Positions 17,439 through 26,064 of a stretch of DNA of 64,000 nucleotides are shown here, one piece after another. The notes below the pieces were generated by a model. The model did not search any database, was not told the origin of the DNA, and was given only the letters and a program-made list of their open reading frames with translations. This DNA comes from an uncultured Poribacteria bacterium. Its GTDB lineage: Bacteria; Poribacteria; WGA-4E; WGA-3G. Each line of letters begins with the position of its first letter. Positions within the stretch are counted from its first letter, which is position 1. The stretch lies in the NCBI GenBank assembly GCA_951828385.1, contig OX639973.1:5926845-5990844 (forward strand), given 5' to 3'. A program made the translations under genes and the position numbers.

Positions 17439-18170
17439 TTACGCCATCCGTATCCCACCGTTGACATCCAGCGTCGCGCCGGTCACATAACGTCCCTCTT
17501 CCGAAGCAAGAAAAAGGATAGCACTCGCAATCTCCGAGGCATCAGCAACGCGTCCTAACGGAATCTGGTCTGTCATATCCGGATGATTTTTCGCCATTTC
17601 TGTTGCCGCTACACCCGGTGCGATGGAATTAACAGTAATACCGTACTCGCCAAGCACACGAGCCAAAGATTTCGTCAGACACATCACACCCGCTTTTGAT
17701 GCTGAATACGGTGCAGATGCGACCAATCCACCGACTTGTCCCGCCAACGAACCGAGATTGATAATCCGTCCAGACCTTTGTGCCTTCATCGTCTCCATCA
17801 CCGCCTGAGAACAGAGGAACGGACCCTTCAAATTCACAGCCATCATCCGATCCCATTCGGCTTCGGTGCATGCGTCTATACGGGTATAACTGAAAATACC
17901 AGCGTTGTTGACCAAAATATCAATGCGTCCAAACCTGTCAAGTGTCTCCTGAACCATCTTACGCACAGAGTCGCCATCCGCCACATCTGTTTCAATGACT
18001 AAGCATTGTCTACCGAGATCTGTTATTTCTGCTGAAGCTGCTTCTGCGTTTGCTATATTAACTTCAGGGATGACAATATCCGCACCTTCGCTCGCGAACG
18101 CGAGGCAGGTCGCTTTTCCAATGCCACCGCCGCCACCTGTAACGATCGCAACTTGCCCTTCTAAGCGCAT
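17439..18170 (-). CDS. SDR-family oxidoreductase
   Basis: A 243-residue classical short-chain dehydrogenase/reductase. It has the Rossmann motif VTGGGGGIGKA at residues 10-20, the structural NNAG (ILVNNAGIF), and the catalytic Ser-Tyr-Lys set with YSASKAG (Tyr and Lys). The C-terminus SEEGRYVTGATLDVNGG is typical of FabG-like enzymes. It probably reduces or oxidises a sugar or small alcohol with NAD(P). AAAGGAG lies upstream of the ATG. Confidence in the family is high; the substrate is unknown. Confidence 0.9.
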   Translation of the reverse strand: MRLEGQVAIVTGGGGGIGKATCLAFASEGADIVIPEVNIANAEAASAEITDLGRQCLVIETDVADGDSVRKMVQETLDRFGRIDILVNNAGIFSYTRIDACTEAEWDRMMAVNLKGPFLCSQAVMETMKAQRSGRIINLGSLAGQVGGLVASAPYSASKAGVMCLTKSLARVLGEYGITVNSIAPGVAATEMAKNHPDMTDQIPLGRVADASEIASAILFLASEEGRYVTGATLDVNGGIRMA

Positions 18171-18511
18171 CTATGTTTCTCCTTTAAGTATTTTTGTAGG
18201 AACGAGCTGTGCTCGCGATTCGGAATTATATCTTTTTATCTCTTGAAAAATTCCAATAAATGTAGTAATATACTCTTATTATCACATGAAGTTTGGAAAA
18301 AGTCAACACGCTAAGTTGGAAAGTCAGGGCTATTTAGGTTTCTACACTTTTATCGGTTTTGGACCCCCCAGGCCCGGTAGAAGCTGTTTCCTAACCGCTC
18401 CGGATCGTTGATAAAAATGCTCGAAACCTAATAAATTCTTAAAACTAAATGCCCCTGTTCGGAAGCGGCTTCTTTATTTTTATCACTATTTTGTTTGAAG
18501 GGAATTGAATT
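18171..18511. other. Intergenic region with a dispersed repeat relic
   Basis: No gene seen. About 18366-18410 (CCCCAGGCCCGGTAG..GTTTCCTAACCGCTCCGGAT) matches 43164-43226 in outline, so it is another fragment of the intergenic repeat mosaic. A promoter-like pair TTGAAA/TAATAT with 17-base spacing occurs near 18243, but it is far from the next gene. Confidence 0.5.
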
Positions 18512-19351
18512 ATGGAAAGAAGAATGTTTTTGTGCTGGCTTAAGCCAGTTCTGGTCTCGGTTTTTGTTTGTAGTTTTTCATTTACAGCAGCAGCCCAGAA
18601 TTATTATCCGGCAGAGGTCGGCAACACTTGGGTCTTAGAGAACGCAGATGTTGAAGAACGACGTACCTATAGCCTTGAGGGACCCGAAACGGTTAACGGG
18701 ACAGAGGTCATCACCTTGAAGATTGAAATAGAAGAACTTAGCACGGGGGACGTTGTTGATACCGACAAATATTTCTTGACTGTCGGCAGCGAGGCTATTA
18801 AACTCCACAAAACGGTTTTAGAGGAGGCTGCCATCGGCGGCACCGTGACAGCGGATTTTCCAACGCCTGCGACCTTTTTCCCTTTGCACTTATCACGAGG
18901 CGATAAGTGGAAAATAGTAGCGGACGCAAAAGTTAAGACGGACTTCTTATCAATAGATGGAAAAAGTACCACTAATTTAGAAGTCGTCGGATTTGAAACC
19001 CTTGAGACACCTGCCGGAACGTTCCAGAACTGTGCGAAGGTTGAATTGGCGTTGGAGTTCTCCGCTGGAGGCTTCATAAACCTAAAATCTACTACCTATC
19101 AATGGTTAGCACCGGATGTGGGGCCCGTTCAATACCAAAATAGTGACAACCTGATCTTTAAATTGGTAAGTACCAATCTGCCAACTGAACCTGATCCCCA
19201 TGACGTGAACGCTGATGGGGTTGTGGATATCTTGGACCTCACCTTTGCCGCCGCGCGTTTCGGTGAAATGGATGCCGAAGCGGATGTGACGGGTGATGGC
19301 ATCGTTAACATTTTGGATTTAGTCCGCATCGCGCAGAATCTCAGCAATTAA
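18512..19351 (+). CDS. Secreted dockerin protein, paralog 1 of 3
   Basis: A 279-residue exported protein. Signal peptide at residues 1-28 ending AAA-QNYY; the mature N-terminus NYYPAEVGNTWVLE is shared with the two following genes. A ~190-residue beta-rich domain of unknown function follows, ending TTYQWLAPDVGPVQYQ. The C-terminus is a type I dockerin with two calcium loops (DVNADGVVDILDLTF and DVTGDGIVNILDLVR). Dockerins bind cohesins, so the protein may join a surface or secreted complex; no cohesin is visible in this window. The tandem arrangement points to local duplication. Confidence 0.8.
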   Translation: MERRMFLCWLKPVLVSVFVCSFSFTAAAQNYYPAEVGNTWVLENADVEERRTYSLEGPETVNGTEVITLKIEIEELSTGDVVDTDKYFLTVGSEAIKLHKTVLEEAAIGGTVTADFPTPATFFPLHLSRGDKWKIVADAKVKTDFLSIDGKSTTNLEVVGFETLETPAGTFQNCAKVELALEFSAGGFINLKSTTYQWLAPDVGPVQYQNSDNLIFKLVSTNLPTEPDPHDVNADGVVDILDLTFAAARFGEMDAEADVTGDGIVNILDLVRIAQNLSN

Positions 19352-19500
19352 GCGTTACGCGTCAGAACCATCTCGGCGTTCATTAAAAGGTTTCTGCTGC
19401 AAATTGCTTGTAACCTTGAAACCAATTGCAGTGTTACAATTGCTACGGATAAATATTGTAAAATCTATTCACTATCACTCAGGATCTGGGTAAAATCAAC

Positions 19501-19692
19501 ATGGTAAGCTGGCGGGTCGTATTAGCTGTAATTATCGTTGCTATTCTGGTGATGGCGATCGGAATGTGGTTTGGATATCGATATGCCTCGGAACAGGAAG
19601 ATATACCGCGAGAAGGACACTATACACCTTCTGATACCCACAATCCGACACTCGTGCTTACATTGATGCCAGCGAAAATTTCGCTTGGATAA
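19501..19692 (+). CDS. Small single-pass membrane protein (uncertain)
   Basis: A 63-residue ORF with one strong hydrophobic helix near the start (VVLAVIIVAILVMAIGMWFGY) and a short polar tail. It lies between two paralogous secreted-protein genes. The ribosome-binding site is weak and no homologous family is recognised. The single clear membrane helix argues for a real gene; the short length argues for caution. Confidence 0.4.
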   Translation: MVSWRVVLAVIIVAILVMAIGMWFGYRYASEQEDIPREGHYTPSDTHNPTLVLTLMPAKISLG

Positions 19693-19723
19693 TTTATATT
19701 TTTTAAAAAAGGAGTTCTAAATT

Positions 19724-21490
19724 ATGAAAGTTACCAAACTTAGGTTATGGCTGAAGCCATTCTTGGTATTGAGCATTATCTGTGGTTTCGCACTTACAGC
19801 GACAGCCCAAAATTATTATCCCCTTGAAGTCGGGAATACCTGGGCTCTGGAGAGTACCGATGGGGCTGAGAGTCTCACCTATTCTATTACAGGGCCCGAG
19901 GTTCTCGACGGGCAAGAACTTAAGATTCTGAACATCATTTCCGGTCTTACAAGCGATCCCACCGGTGATCCATTTGACCATGACAGATATTTTGTCACGC
20001 TGAGTGACGAAGGGATTCTACTCCATCAAACGATCACAGACGAAGGCGCGTTTGGCATCGCAGAGGCGACTTTTGATCCACCGGCGATTTTTTTCCCAAC
20101 CGCGTTGCCAGTGGGGCATCAGTGGGAAGTTGTGACAGAGACAGAGCTGGATCTGGTCGGGCCGGTAACCAGCACCAGCACCATAGAAGTTGTCGCAATT
20201 GAGGACGTAGAAACACCAGGCGGAATATTTCAAAACTGCGTTAAGTTGGACATTAAACGTAACGTCAATACGGCTGCCATAGTGGTGCCTTATCATTTTC
20301 GCCAATGGTTGGCACCTGATGTAGGACCTATCAAATTTCAGAATGTGCTACAAGATGTTACGTATGAATTGCAGAGCTACGACTTAGTTGAACCAACCGC
20401 TGAGGATATGCAACCGACTGAAGAAACTACCGAAGAGGTAACCGAGGAAACCACTGAAGAAGTAACTGAGGAAACTACTGAGGAAACCACTCAGGAAACT
20501 GCTGAAGAGGGAACCGAGGGTGAAGTGCCGGCAGAACCAATGGTTGAAGAACCGATGATGCCAAAAGAATACGGTTTTGATCTCACACTTGAACCCGGTT
20601 TGAATATGATTTCTATGCCATTGATGCCGAAAGAGCCTTATACCGCAAAATCATTGGCAGCAATGTTAGAGGCAACTCTTGTTATTCGATTGGATACGGC
20701 AACCCAGCGTTTTATTGCTTACACCACGGCTGATGAAGGCACTGGATTTAGCATTGAGGGCGGCAAAGGTTATATCGTCAATGCACCAACGGGCGGTATG
20801 GTGACGTTCACCGGGACAGCGTGGGATAACCAACCTGAAGCCGCTGATGACGCACCTGCTGCACCTACACTTTCCACCCATAAAAACACGTGGGCGTTTG
20901 TTGTCACCAGTGACATTCGCGACATGGAGACTGGCACAGGGTACATACTCGTCGCTGAAAACCTCCGCACCGGTATCATCGCGACGGAGACTATCACAAG
21001 CGATGTGAAACGTTCATCCGCTGTCTGGGCTGACCTCAACCGCAAGAGCGTTGTTGAAACCGGTGATAAACTCGAAATCGCACTCTACGATGAACGCGGA
21101 AATATCGTCTCCGGCCCCTTCCAGCGCACCGTTTCAACCAATGACATCCGCAACGCGTTCCTCAGTCTACAACTGACTGTCGGCGACGTGCGACCGAAGG
21201 ATACCGTTTTGGCGCAGAACTTCCCGAATCCCTTTAACCCTGAAACGTGGATTCCCTATCAGTTGAGCAAATCGGCTGAAGTATCAATCCATATTCACAA
21301 TGTTGCGGGACACCTAATTCGTACGCTGGATTTGGGGCTGAAGTCGACAGGTGCGTACATGACACCATCGACTGCAGCGTATTGGGATGGTAAAAACTCG
21401 GTTGGTGAGCCTGTTTCAAGTGGTATCTACTTCTATACGCTCCAGACCGCAGATTTTGCTGCAACCCGACGGATGGTTATCCTCAAGTAG
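19724..21490 (+). CDS. Secreted protein, paralog 2 of 3, with FlgD-like C-terminal domain
   Basis: 588 residues. Signal peptide (LVLSIICGFALTATA) and the same AQNYYPLEVGNTWALES domain as its neighbours. Then comes a Thr/Glu-rich linker of about 40 residues (EETTEEVTEE repeats) and a domain LEPGLNMISMPLMP..GGKGYIVNAP of a kind seen in bacterial surface proteins. The end is a FlgD-like Ig domain starting NFPNPFNPETWIPYQLS and ending ATRRMVILK. It has swapped the dockerin of its paralogs for the FlgD-like end found in the LRR protease, so sorting modules are exchanged between paralogs. AAAGGAG precedes the ATG. Confidence 0.85.
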   Translation: MKVTKLRLWLKPFLVLSIICGFALTATAQNYYPLEVGNTWALESTDGAESLTYSITGPEVLDGQELKILNIISGLTSDPTGDPFDHDRYFVTLSDEGILLHQTITDEGAFGIAEATFDPPAIFFPTALPVGHQWEVVTETELDLVGPVTSTSTIEVVAIEDVETPGGIFQNCVKLDIKRNVNTAAIVVPYHFRQWLAPDVGPIKFQNVLQDVTYELQSYDLVEPTAEDMQPTEETTEEVTEETTEEVTEETTEETTQETAEEGTEGEVPAEPMVEEPMMPKEYGFDLTLEPGLNMISMPLMPKEPYTAKSLAAMLEATLVIRLDTATQRFIAYTTADEGTGFSIEGGKGYIVNAPTGGMVTFTGTAWDNQPEAADDAPAAPTLSTHKNTWAFVVTSDIRDMETGTGYILVAENLRTGIIATETITSDVKRSSAVWADLNRKSVVETGDKLEIALYDERGNIVSGPFQRTVSTNDIRNAFLSLQLTVGDVRPKDTVLAQNFPNPFNPETWIPYQLSKSAEVSIHIHNVAGHLIRTLDLGLKSTGAYMTPSTAAYWDGKNSVGEPVSSGIYFYTLQTADFAATRRMVILK

Positions 21491-21519
21491 GAGACACGCA
21501 TCTCAACACGATTCCATTA

Positions 21520-21552
21520 AACGCCTTGATGTCACTATCAAGGCGTTTTTTT
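21520..21552 (+). terminator. Intrinsic terminator
   Basis: Eleven-bp stem AACGCCTTGAT (21520-21530) and its complement at 21537-21547, six-base loop, followed by a T-run. It ends the transcript of the paralog 2 gene. Confidence 0.9.
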
Positions 21553-21607
21553 AGCACACCGCAGGCGTACGTTGCGACCGCGCCTCACGCAAGAAAAGGA
21601 GAGTCCA

Positions 21608-22414
21608 GTGATTAGGAATACCGTATGGCTCACGGTGATACTCTGTGTGCTCGCTAACGCAGCATCTGCCCAGAATTATTATCCCACAGATATTGGGAAT
21701 ACTTGGGTCTTGCAAAGCACAGATGGTGCTGAACTTATCACTTACACGCTTGAGACACCCGAAGAAGAACTCAGTGGCGAACAGTTTCGCACCCTTAAAA
21801 TTATAACAGAGGTGTTAGGGACAAGCTCGGTTAATACAAACACTTTCCTGATTGAAGTCGAGGAGAAAGGGATGAAACTCCATAAAGTTGTCGCAGAACT
21901 TGGTGATATATTCGGTATATCGCGTGTAGAATTCTCACCGCCTGCCATCTTTTTTCCGCCAACACTTCAAGTTGGAGAAATATGGGAAACGCTCGGAGAG
22001 GCAGAGGTATATCTGGTGGGTACCGTTACAGTCTCCAGTATTAATGAAGTTATTGCGAAAGAAAAAGTGGTTACACCAGCTGGCACGTTTGAGAACTGTC
22101 TGAAAATTCGGATAGACACAAAAACCATCACTGCGTCCGGATTAAGTATTTCTACTTCTTATCAGTGGCTCGCACCCGATCTCGGACCTGTTAAATTTGA
22201 GACAGGTCAGGATATCATCTTTGAACTAATCAGCTTCAATCTGGTTACACCCACGAATCCTTATGACGTGAATGAAGATGGTGTCGTCAATATCTTGGAC
22301 CTCACCTTCGTCGCTTCTCACCTTGGAGAGGCAAATCCAGAGGCTGACGTAAATGACGACGGGATCGTTAATATTCTCGATTTAGTACTTGTTGCTCAGA
22401 ATTTTGGAAGTTAA
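21608..22414 (+). CDS. Secreted dockerin protein, paralog 3 of 3
   Basis: A 268-residue exported protein. The GTG at 21608 is chosen because AAAAGGAG lies just upstream and a normal signal peptide (NTVWLTVILCVLANAASA) follows. The mature part begins QNYYPTDIGNTWVLQS as in its two upstream paralogs. It ends in a type I dockerin with loops DVNEDGVVNILDLTF and DVNDDGIVNILDLVL. The function of the central domain is unknown. It has its own leader after a terminator. Confidence 0.8.
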   Translation: MIRNTVWLTVILCVLANAASAQNYYPTDIGNTWVLQSTDGAELITYTLETPEEELSGEQFRTLKIITEVLGTSSVNTNTFLIEVEEKGMKLHKVVAELGDIFGISRVEFSPPAIFFPPTLQVGEIWETLGEAEVYLVGTVTVSSINEVIAKEKVVTPAGTFENCLKIRIDTKTITASGLSISTSYQWLAPDLGPVKFETGQDIIFELISFNLVTPTNPYDVNEDGVVNILDLTFVASHLGEANPEADVNDDGIVNILDLVLVAQNFGS

Positions 22415-22464
22415 GATGTAAAGATAGGTTTTCATGTTCACTGCGGTTGTTCCGGAGGATTTTG

Positions 22465-23415
22465 ATGAAATTCCAATTTTGCTTTCTTTTATGTGTTTTG
22501 ACGTTAATATTGGGTGATGCACAGGTCTGCCCCGTTTTTGCCGAAGCTCCGAAAGCGGCGAAGATAGCATTCGGTTCTAAACGTGACGGCAATGCAGAAA
22601 TCTATATAATGAATCCGGATGGGCGTCAACAGGTGAACTTAACTTGGCACGCTGCAGAAGATTTTGGTCCTGCTTGGTCTCCAACGGGCGAACATATTGC
22701 TTTTAACTCAGACCGAGATGGAATTCGGGACATTTATCTCATGGATGCGGATGGCACAAATGTGCGAAGGGTGTTTCAAAGTTCTGCACATAGATGGTGC
22801 CCTACGTGGTCTCCAGATGGGCAACGAATTGCTTACTTGAATGTTGACGATTGGAGCATCTATATCACCACAATAGATGGTGAGCAGGTGGAACGTATAG
22901 TTTCATCAGGCTTTCTCGGTGGTTGTCCCACTTGGTCACCTGATGGTTCAGAGATAGCTTTTGTCTCAGCACCCGAACCCGCAAGACGTCTCTTGAAAGC
23001 TATCAACCTCCAAACGCGCAAAGAGAGAGTACTGGTTCCGAATCAAGTACCGAGAACGCTCTGGGGACCACCAGCATGGTCTCCAGATGGTACCCGTATA
23101 GCATTTTACTGGAGTCTAAAAGGCATCTATGTTGTGAATAGCAATGGTAAAAGGTTGAAACTCTTTATTTCGAGTGCTATTGATCCCTTGTGGTCCCCGC
23201 ATGGAGACGAGTTCATTTATAGAAGGAATGGCCAACTCTTCAAGTTAAATCTCGATAATCGTGAATCTATAAAACTCACGCACGGAGCAGTCAATTTTGA
23301 CGCAGATTGGTTTGATCCACAACTCTTGCCTGTTCAACCTCAAGCCTCGTTATTAACAACGATGTGGGCAACCCTGAAAAAAGATGGAACGCGAAACGCC
23401 ACAAGCTTAGATTAA
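22465..23415 (+). CDS. Exported TolB-like beta-propeller protein
   Basis: A 316-residue protein with a signal peptide and about six PD40/WD40-like repeats of the TolB type (IAFGSKRDGNAEIYIMNPDG; AWSPTGEHIAFNSDRDGIRD; WSPDGQRIAYLN). The ATG at 22465 is preferred because GGAGG precedes it by six bases. Such propellers usually act in protein-protein or ligand binding in the periplasm. It ends PQASLLTTMWATLK, similar to the end of the protein at 15067-15933. Its last nine bases overlap the convergent gene at 23407-24978. Confidence 0.8.
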   Translation: MKFQFCFLLCVLTLILGDAQVCPVFAEAPKAAKIAFGSKRDGNAEIYIMNPDGRQQVNLTWHAAEDFGPAWSPTGEHIAFNSDRDGIRDIYLMDADGTNVRRVFQSSAHRWCPTWSPDGQRIAYLNVDDWSIYITTIDGEQVERIVSSGFLGGCPTWSPDGSEIAFVSAPEPARRLLKAINLQTRKERVLVPNQVPRTLWGPPAWSPDGTRIAFYWSLKGIYVVNSNGKRLKLFISSAIDPLWSPHGDEFIYRRNGQLFKLNLDNRESIKLTHGAVNFDADWFDPQLLPVQPQASLLTTMWATLKKDGTRNATSLD

Positions 23416-24978
23416 ATTCTGTTTCATTTCGCCTGCGTCAAGTGTTGTCGTCTGCCATGTGGCTTCTCCATCGGCTTGCAATCGCCACGAAAAGGTAAGC
23501 GACGCGTCCCCACCATTGTAGAAAACTACTTCTGCGTTTCCTTCTCGGTTTCCTAAGATAGGACGTACCAAAGAGAGCAGCGTCGGCGGATGATTTCGTC
23601 CGTTACTTTGTTGAACCTCCAGAAGTTGTGTGACCTCGCTCTGAACCTCACGCGTACCGAGAAGCAGTGGACCATAGCATGCCGTGACTGCACCTTGCCC
23701 CCAGTTCCGTCCGTGTCCTGCTGCGACTGAACAGACCGCCCCTCCCATATCCGCGTGTTCCCTACCACCGCGCAACACGCGCCGCGCAATATTCAGACGC
23801 GTCGCGGCACTTCGCAGCGCACGCATCGCATAGACAAGCTCGCCTGTTACCTGATACGCAAGCGTCAACGTAGCCGTTGACGGCTCCTGAATCGGTCTCA
23901 CAGAGCCATCGTCTGACCATTCCCCCCAATATGCCATATCTGATCGTTTCCCGACACCGGGTTCTCGACGACGTGTCTCTTGCGGGAAAATTAACGCCAG
24001 CAATTCTGGAGATTCATCAGGCAAACCCTCTAACTCGGCACGGATCGCCCCATCAAAGTCGGTGTCTTCAAATATCCAACGGTAGTAACTCAACGCAGCC
24101 GCTGCCGGATCGTTGTAAGGATCGCTCAACGATGTCACGAGCGGCTCTACAATCCGCTTTGCCGCCGTTTTAAATATCTCGTCTCCAGATAGCAGATAAA
24201 GGTCGCCCAACGCATAGATAGCACCCGAAGCCAACAAGACTTCAATACCAGCAAGTGGGTCCCCCGGAATGTGATGCGTACTTGCCACGAGCCGCTGTAA
24301 ATGCTTCGCGTTGACCGCGGCTTCATCAAGTCCCTCACCCTCAAGCGTCCAGATCAACGGCATCGGGTCAGGTGCCGCAATAAGCCGTTCCGCACGCTTT
24401 CTTCCATAGCGCAACGCCCACGTCTGATACCTTTCTTCACCCGTCACACGGTACGCCGCAATCGCAATATGAATAAATCGGAAATGTTCCGCCATTTCGT
24501 ATGCGTTCTTTTCATCGTTCGTCACGTCTCGGCTACCGATGTTGTATCCAATAAACGTATCCTGATCGTAATCATACCACGATGGAATCTCTGGCACCCA
24601 ATTCCCGATATGTTCTGCGGCATCTGTCAACAAGTTGACGGCTTCCGCGTCTTCAGGCATTAGTCCGATATAACGTGGCAGGAAAAGCAGAAACGGTTCC
24701 GGTCCGTGGTGTGCCTCTGCCTTCGGTTCGTAGCCATGAAGACAATCGCGTTTCACCCAACCTAACAGTGCTGCCTTCAGCATATCAAAATGCTCCAGGA
24801 CAGTCGCATCGCCGGTGATGAGATAATGCGGAAACCACGCGAGTGCATAGTTCGCTTCATCTTCGCCACCATCGTTCGGACCCGGCGGATCCAGCAGCAT
24901 GCTCTGTTTTAACCACCGTCCCATCTCATTTCTAAGGGTCGTGTATCCGGTATAGCACTCATGGATAGTACTGTTCAT
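23407..24978 (-). CDS. Predicted alpha/alpha-toroid protein, possibly carbohydrate-active
   Basis: A 523-residue cytoplasmic protein. ATG at 24978 has TAGGAG six bases upstream; the TTG at 24981 is less likely. Trp/Tyr/His-rich helices (NYALAWFPHYLITGD, HHGPEPFLLFLPRYIGLMPED, WALRYGRKRAERLI, GDLYLLSGDEIFKTAAKRIV) suggest a six-hairpin or alpha/alpha-toroid fold as in lyases and glycosidases. I do not recognise a catalytic signature. It sits just before a sugar isomerase on the same strand (gap of nine bases), so a role in sugar or uronate breakdown is plausible. A decayed copy of its middle part lies at 42631-42795. Confidence 0.65.
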   Translation of the reverse strand: MNSTIHECYTGYTTLRNEMGRWLKQSMLLDPPGPNDGGEDEANYALAWFPHYLITGDATVLEHFDMLKAALLGWVKRDCLHGYEPKAEAHHGPEPFLLFLPRYIGLMPEDAEAVNLLTDAAEHIGNWVPEIPSWYDYDQDTFIGYNIGSRDVTNDEKNAYEMAEHFRFIHIAIAAYRVTGEERYQTWALRYGRKRAERLIAAPDPMPLIWTLEGEGLDEAAVNAKHLQRLVASTHHIPGDPLAGIEVLLASGAIYALGDLYLLSGDEIFKTAAKRIVEPLVTSLSDPYNDPAAAALSYYRWIFEDTDFDGAIRAELEGLPDESPELLALIFPQETRRREPGVGKRSDMAYWGEWSDDGSVRPIQEPSTATLTLAYQVTGELVYAMRALRSAATRLNIARRVLRGGREHADMGGAVCSVAAGHGRNWGQGAVTACYGPLLLGTREVQSEVTQLLEVQQSNGRNHPPTLLSLVRPILGNREGNAEVVFYNGGDASLTFSWRLQADGEATWQTTTLDAGEMKQNLI

Positions 24979-24987
24979 CAATTTCTC

Positions 24988-25797
24988 CTACAGCAGCGAC
25001 TTCACAAATTCGATGCTCTGTTTCGCAATCGTCTTCGGATCCGGTTTGAAGTCGAAGACCTCTGTTGAGACATACCCCTTATAATCAATCTCTTTCAATG
25101 CCTCGATAATCGGTGGATAGTCTACACCGCCAGAACCCGGAAGGTAGCCGTTATCGTCATTGGAGTGAAAATGTGCGACATGCTGCGCGTGTTTACGGAT
25201 CTGCGTCGGCATATCGATCCCTTCTTTCGCGGTGCTACACACATCCAGAATCATCTGAAAATTCGGGTGATTGACGGCTTTCACCATCTCAACGGCTTTA
25301 TCAGGGTGCGTAATAAAGTTCGTCTGATCACTCGACAACGGTTCCATACACAGCATTACATCTCTTTCGCCTGCCAGTGCTGCACTCTCTGAGAAAGTTG
25401 CCCGTGCGTATTCCCACGCCTCGTCAAAACTCAGCGGCTCCATCACATTCCGTTGTTGGGGCGAACCGATGACCATCACCTCGCCACCCAAATCCGCGCA
25501 TAGGTTTACCAATGCCAGAAAATAGTCCCGTGTCTCCTCACGAATCTCGGCATCTGGATGATTAACGTACAACCCCGGCGGCGAGACGAGCAGCCAGTGC
25601 AGCCCCGCAATCTCTATCTTCGCAGCTTCCGCCGCTTTACGGATACGCGCTCGTTCAGTCTGACTGATGTCTAAGACCGAATCTGCCAAGGTGAACGGCG
25701 CAATCTCAACTGCTTCGTAACCAAGTTCTGCAGCATAAGTAAAAACATCTTCGATCTTCCAATCTTCAAACATCTCGTTGCATATTGCAATTTTCAT
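24988..25797 (-). CDS. Sugar phosphate isomerase/epimerase (xylose isomerase-like TIM barrel)
   Basis: A 269-residue AP-endonuclease-2/IolE-like TIM barrel. The start at 25797 (MKIAICNEMF) is preferred, with AGGTAGG upstream; the longer frame to 25917 adds an unrelated basic stretch. Metal-ligand motifs are visible: EVMVIGSPQQRN, MLCMEPLSSDQTNF (Glu), MILDVCSTAKEG (Asp), HFHSNDDNGYLPGSG (His), and STEVFDF (Glu). Members interconvert keto and aldo sugars or inositol derivatives. It is transcribed with the downstream toroid protein gene. Confidence 0.85.
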   Translation of the reverse strand: MKIAICNEMFEDWKIEDVFTYAAELGYEAVEIAPFTLADSVLDISQTERARIRKAAEAAKIEIAGLHWLLVSPPGLYVNHPDAEIREETRDYFLALVNLCADLGGEVMVIGSPQQRNVMEPLSFDEAWEYARATFSESAALAGERDVMLCMEPLSSDQTNFITHPDKAVEMVKAVNHPNFQMILDVCSTAKEGIDMPTQIRKHAQHVAHFHSNDDNGYLPGSGGVDYPPIIEALKEIDYKGYVSTEVFDFKPDPKTIAKQSIEFVKSLL

Positions 25798-26064
25798 TCT
25801 ATATCCTACCTCTATTTTTTCATGTATTGTAAAGCGTTCACGCTTTTTTGTCAATTTTTTCTCCTTTTCCCCAAAACCTCGTGCAAAGTGCATCCACGAA
25901 TGTGTATATGATAGCACACTGCGTTTTTTGCACGCAAAGGGCTTAAAAAACTGGTTTATATTAAGATAGTGTTGGACGCATGCTTATACGATTTGTAATG
26001 AAGAATGAAAGTCGTTATTCAGAAATGGTATTAGAACGGATAGTTTTTAGGAGGAACATAAGAA
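25798..26064. other. Divergent intergenic region with dispersed repeats
   Basis: Holds divergent promoters for the isomerase and the WD40 gene, but no consensus was picked with confidence. About 25807-25862 reappears at 42809-42866. The string around GCACGCAAAGGGCTTAAAAAA (25930-25950) reappears at 28771-28791. Both are relics of segmental copying. Confidence 0.5.
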
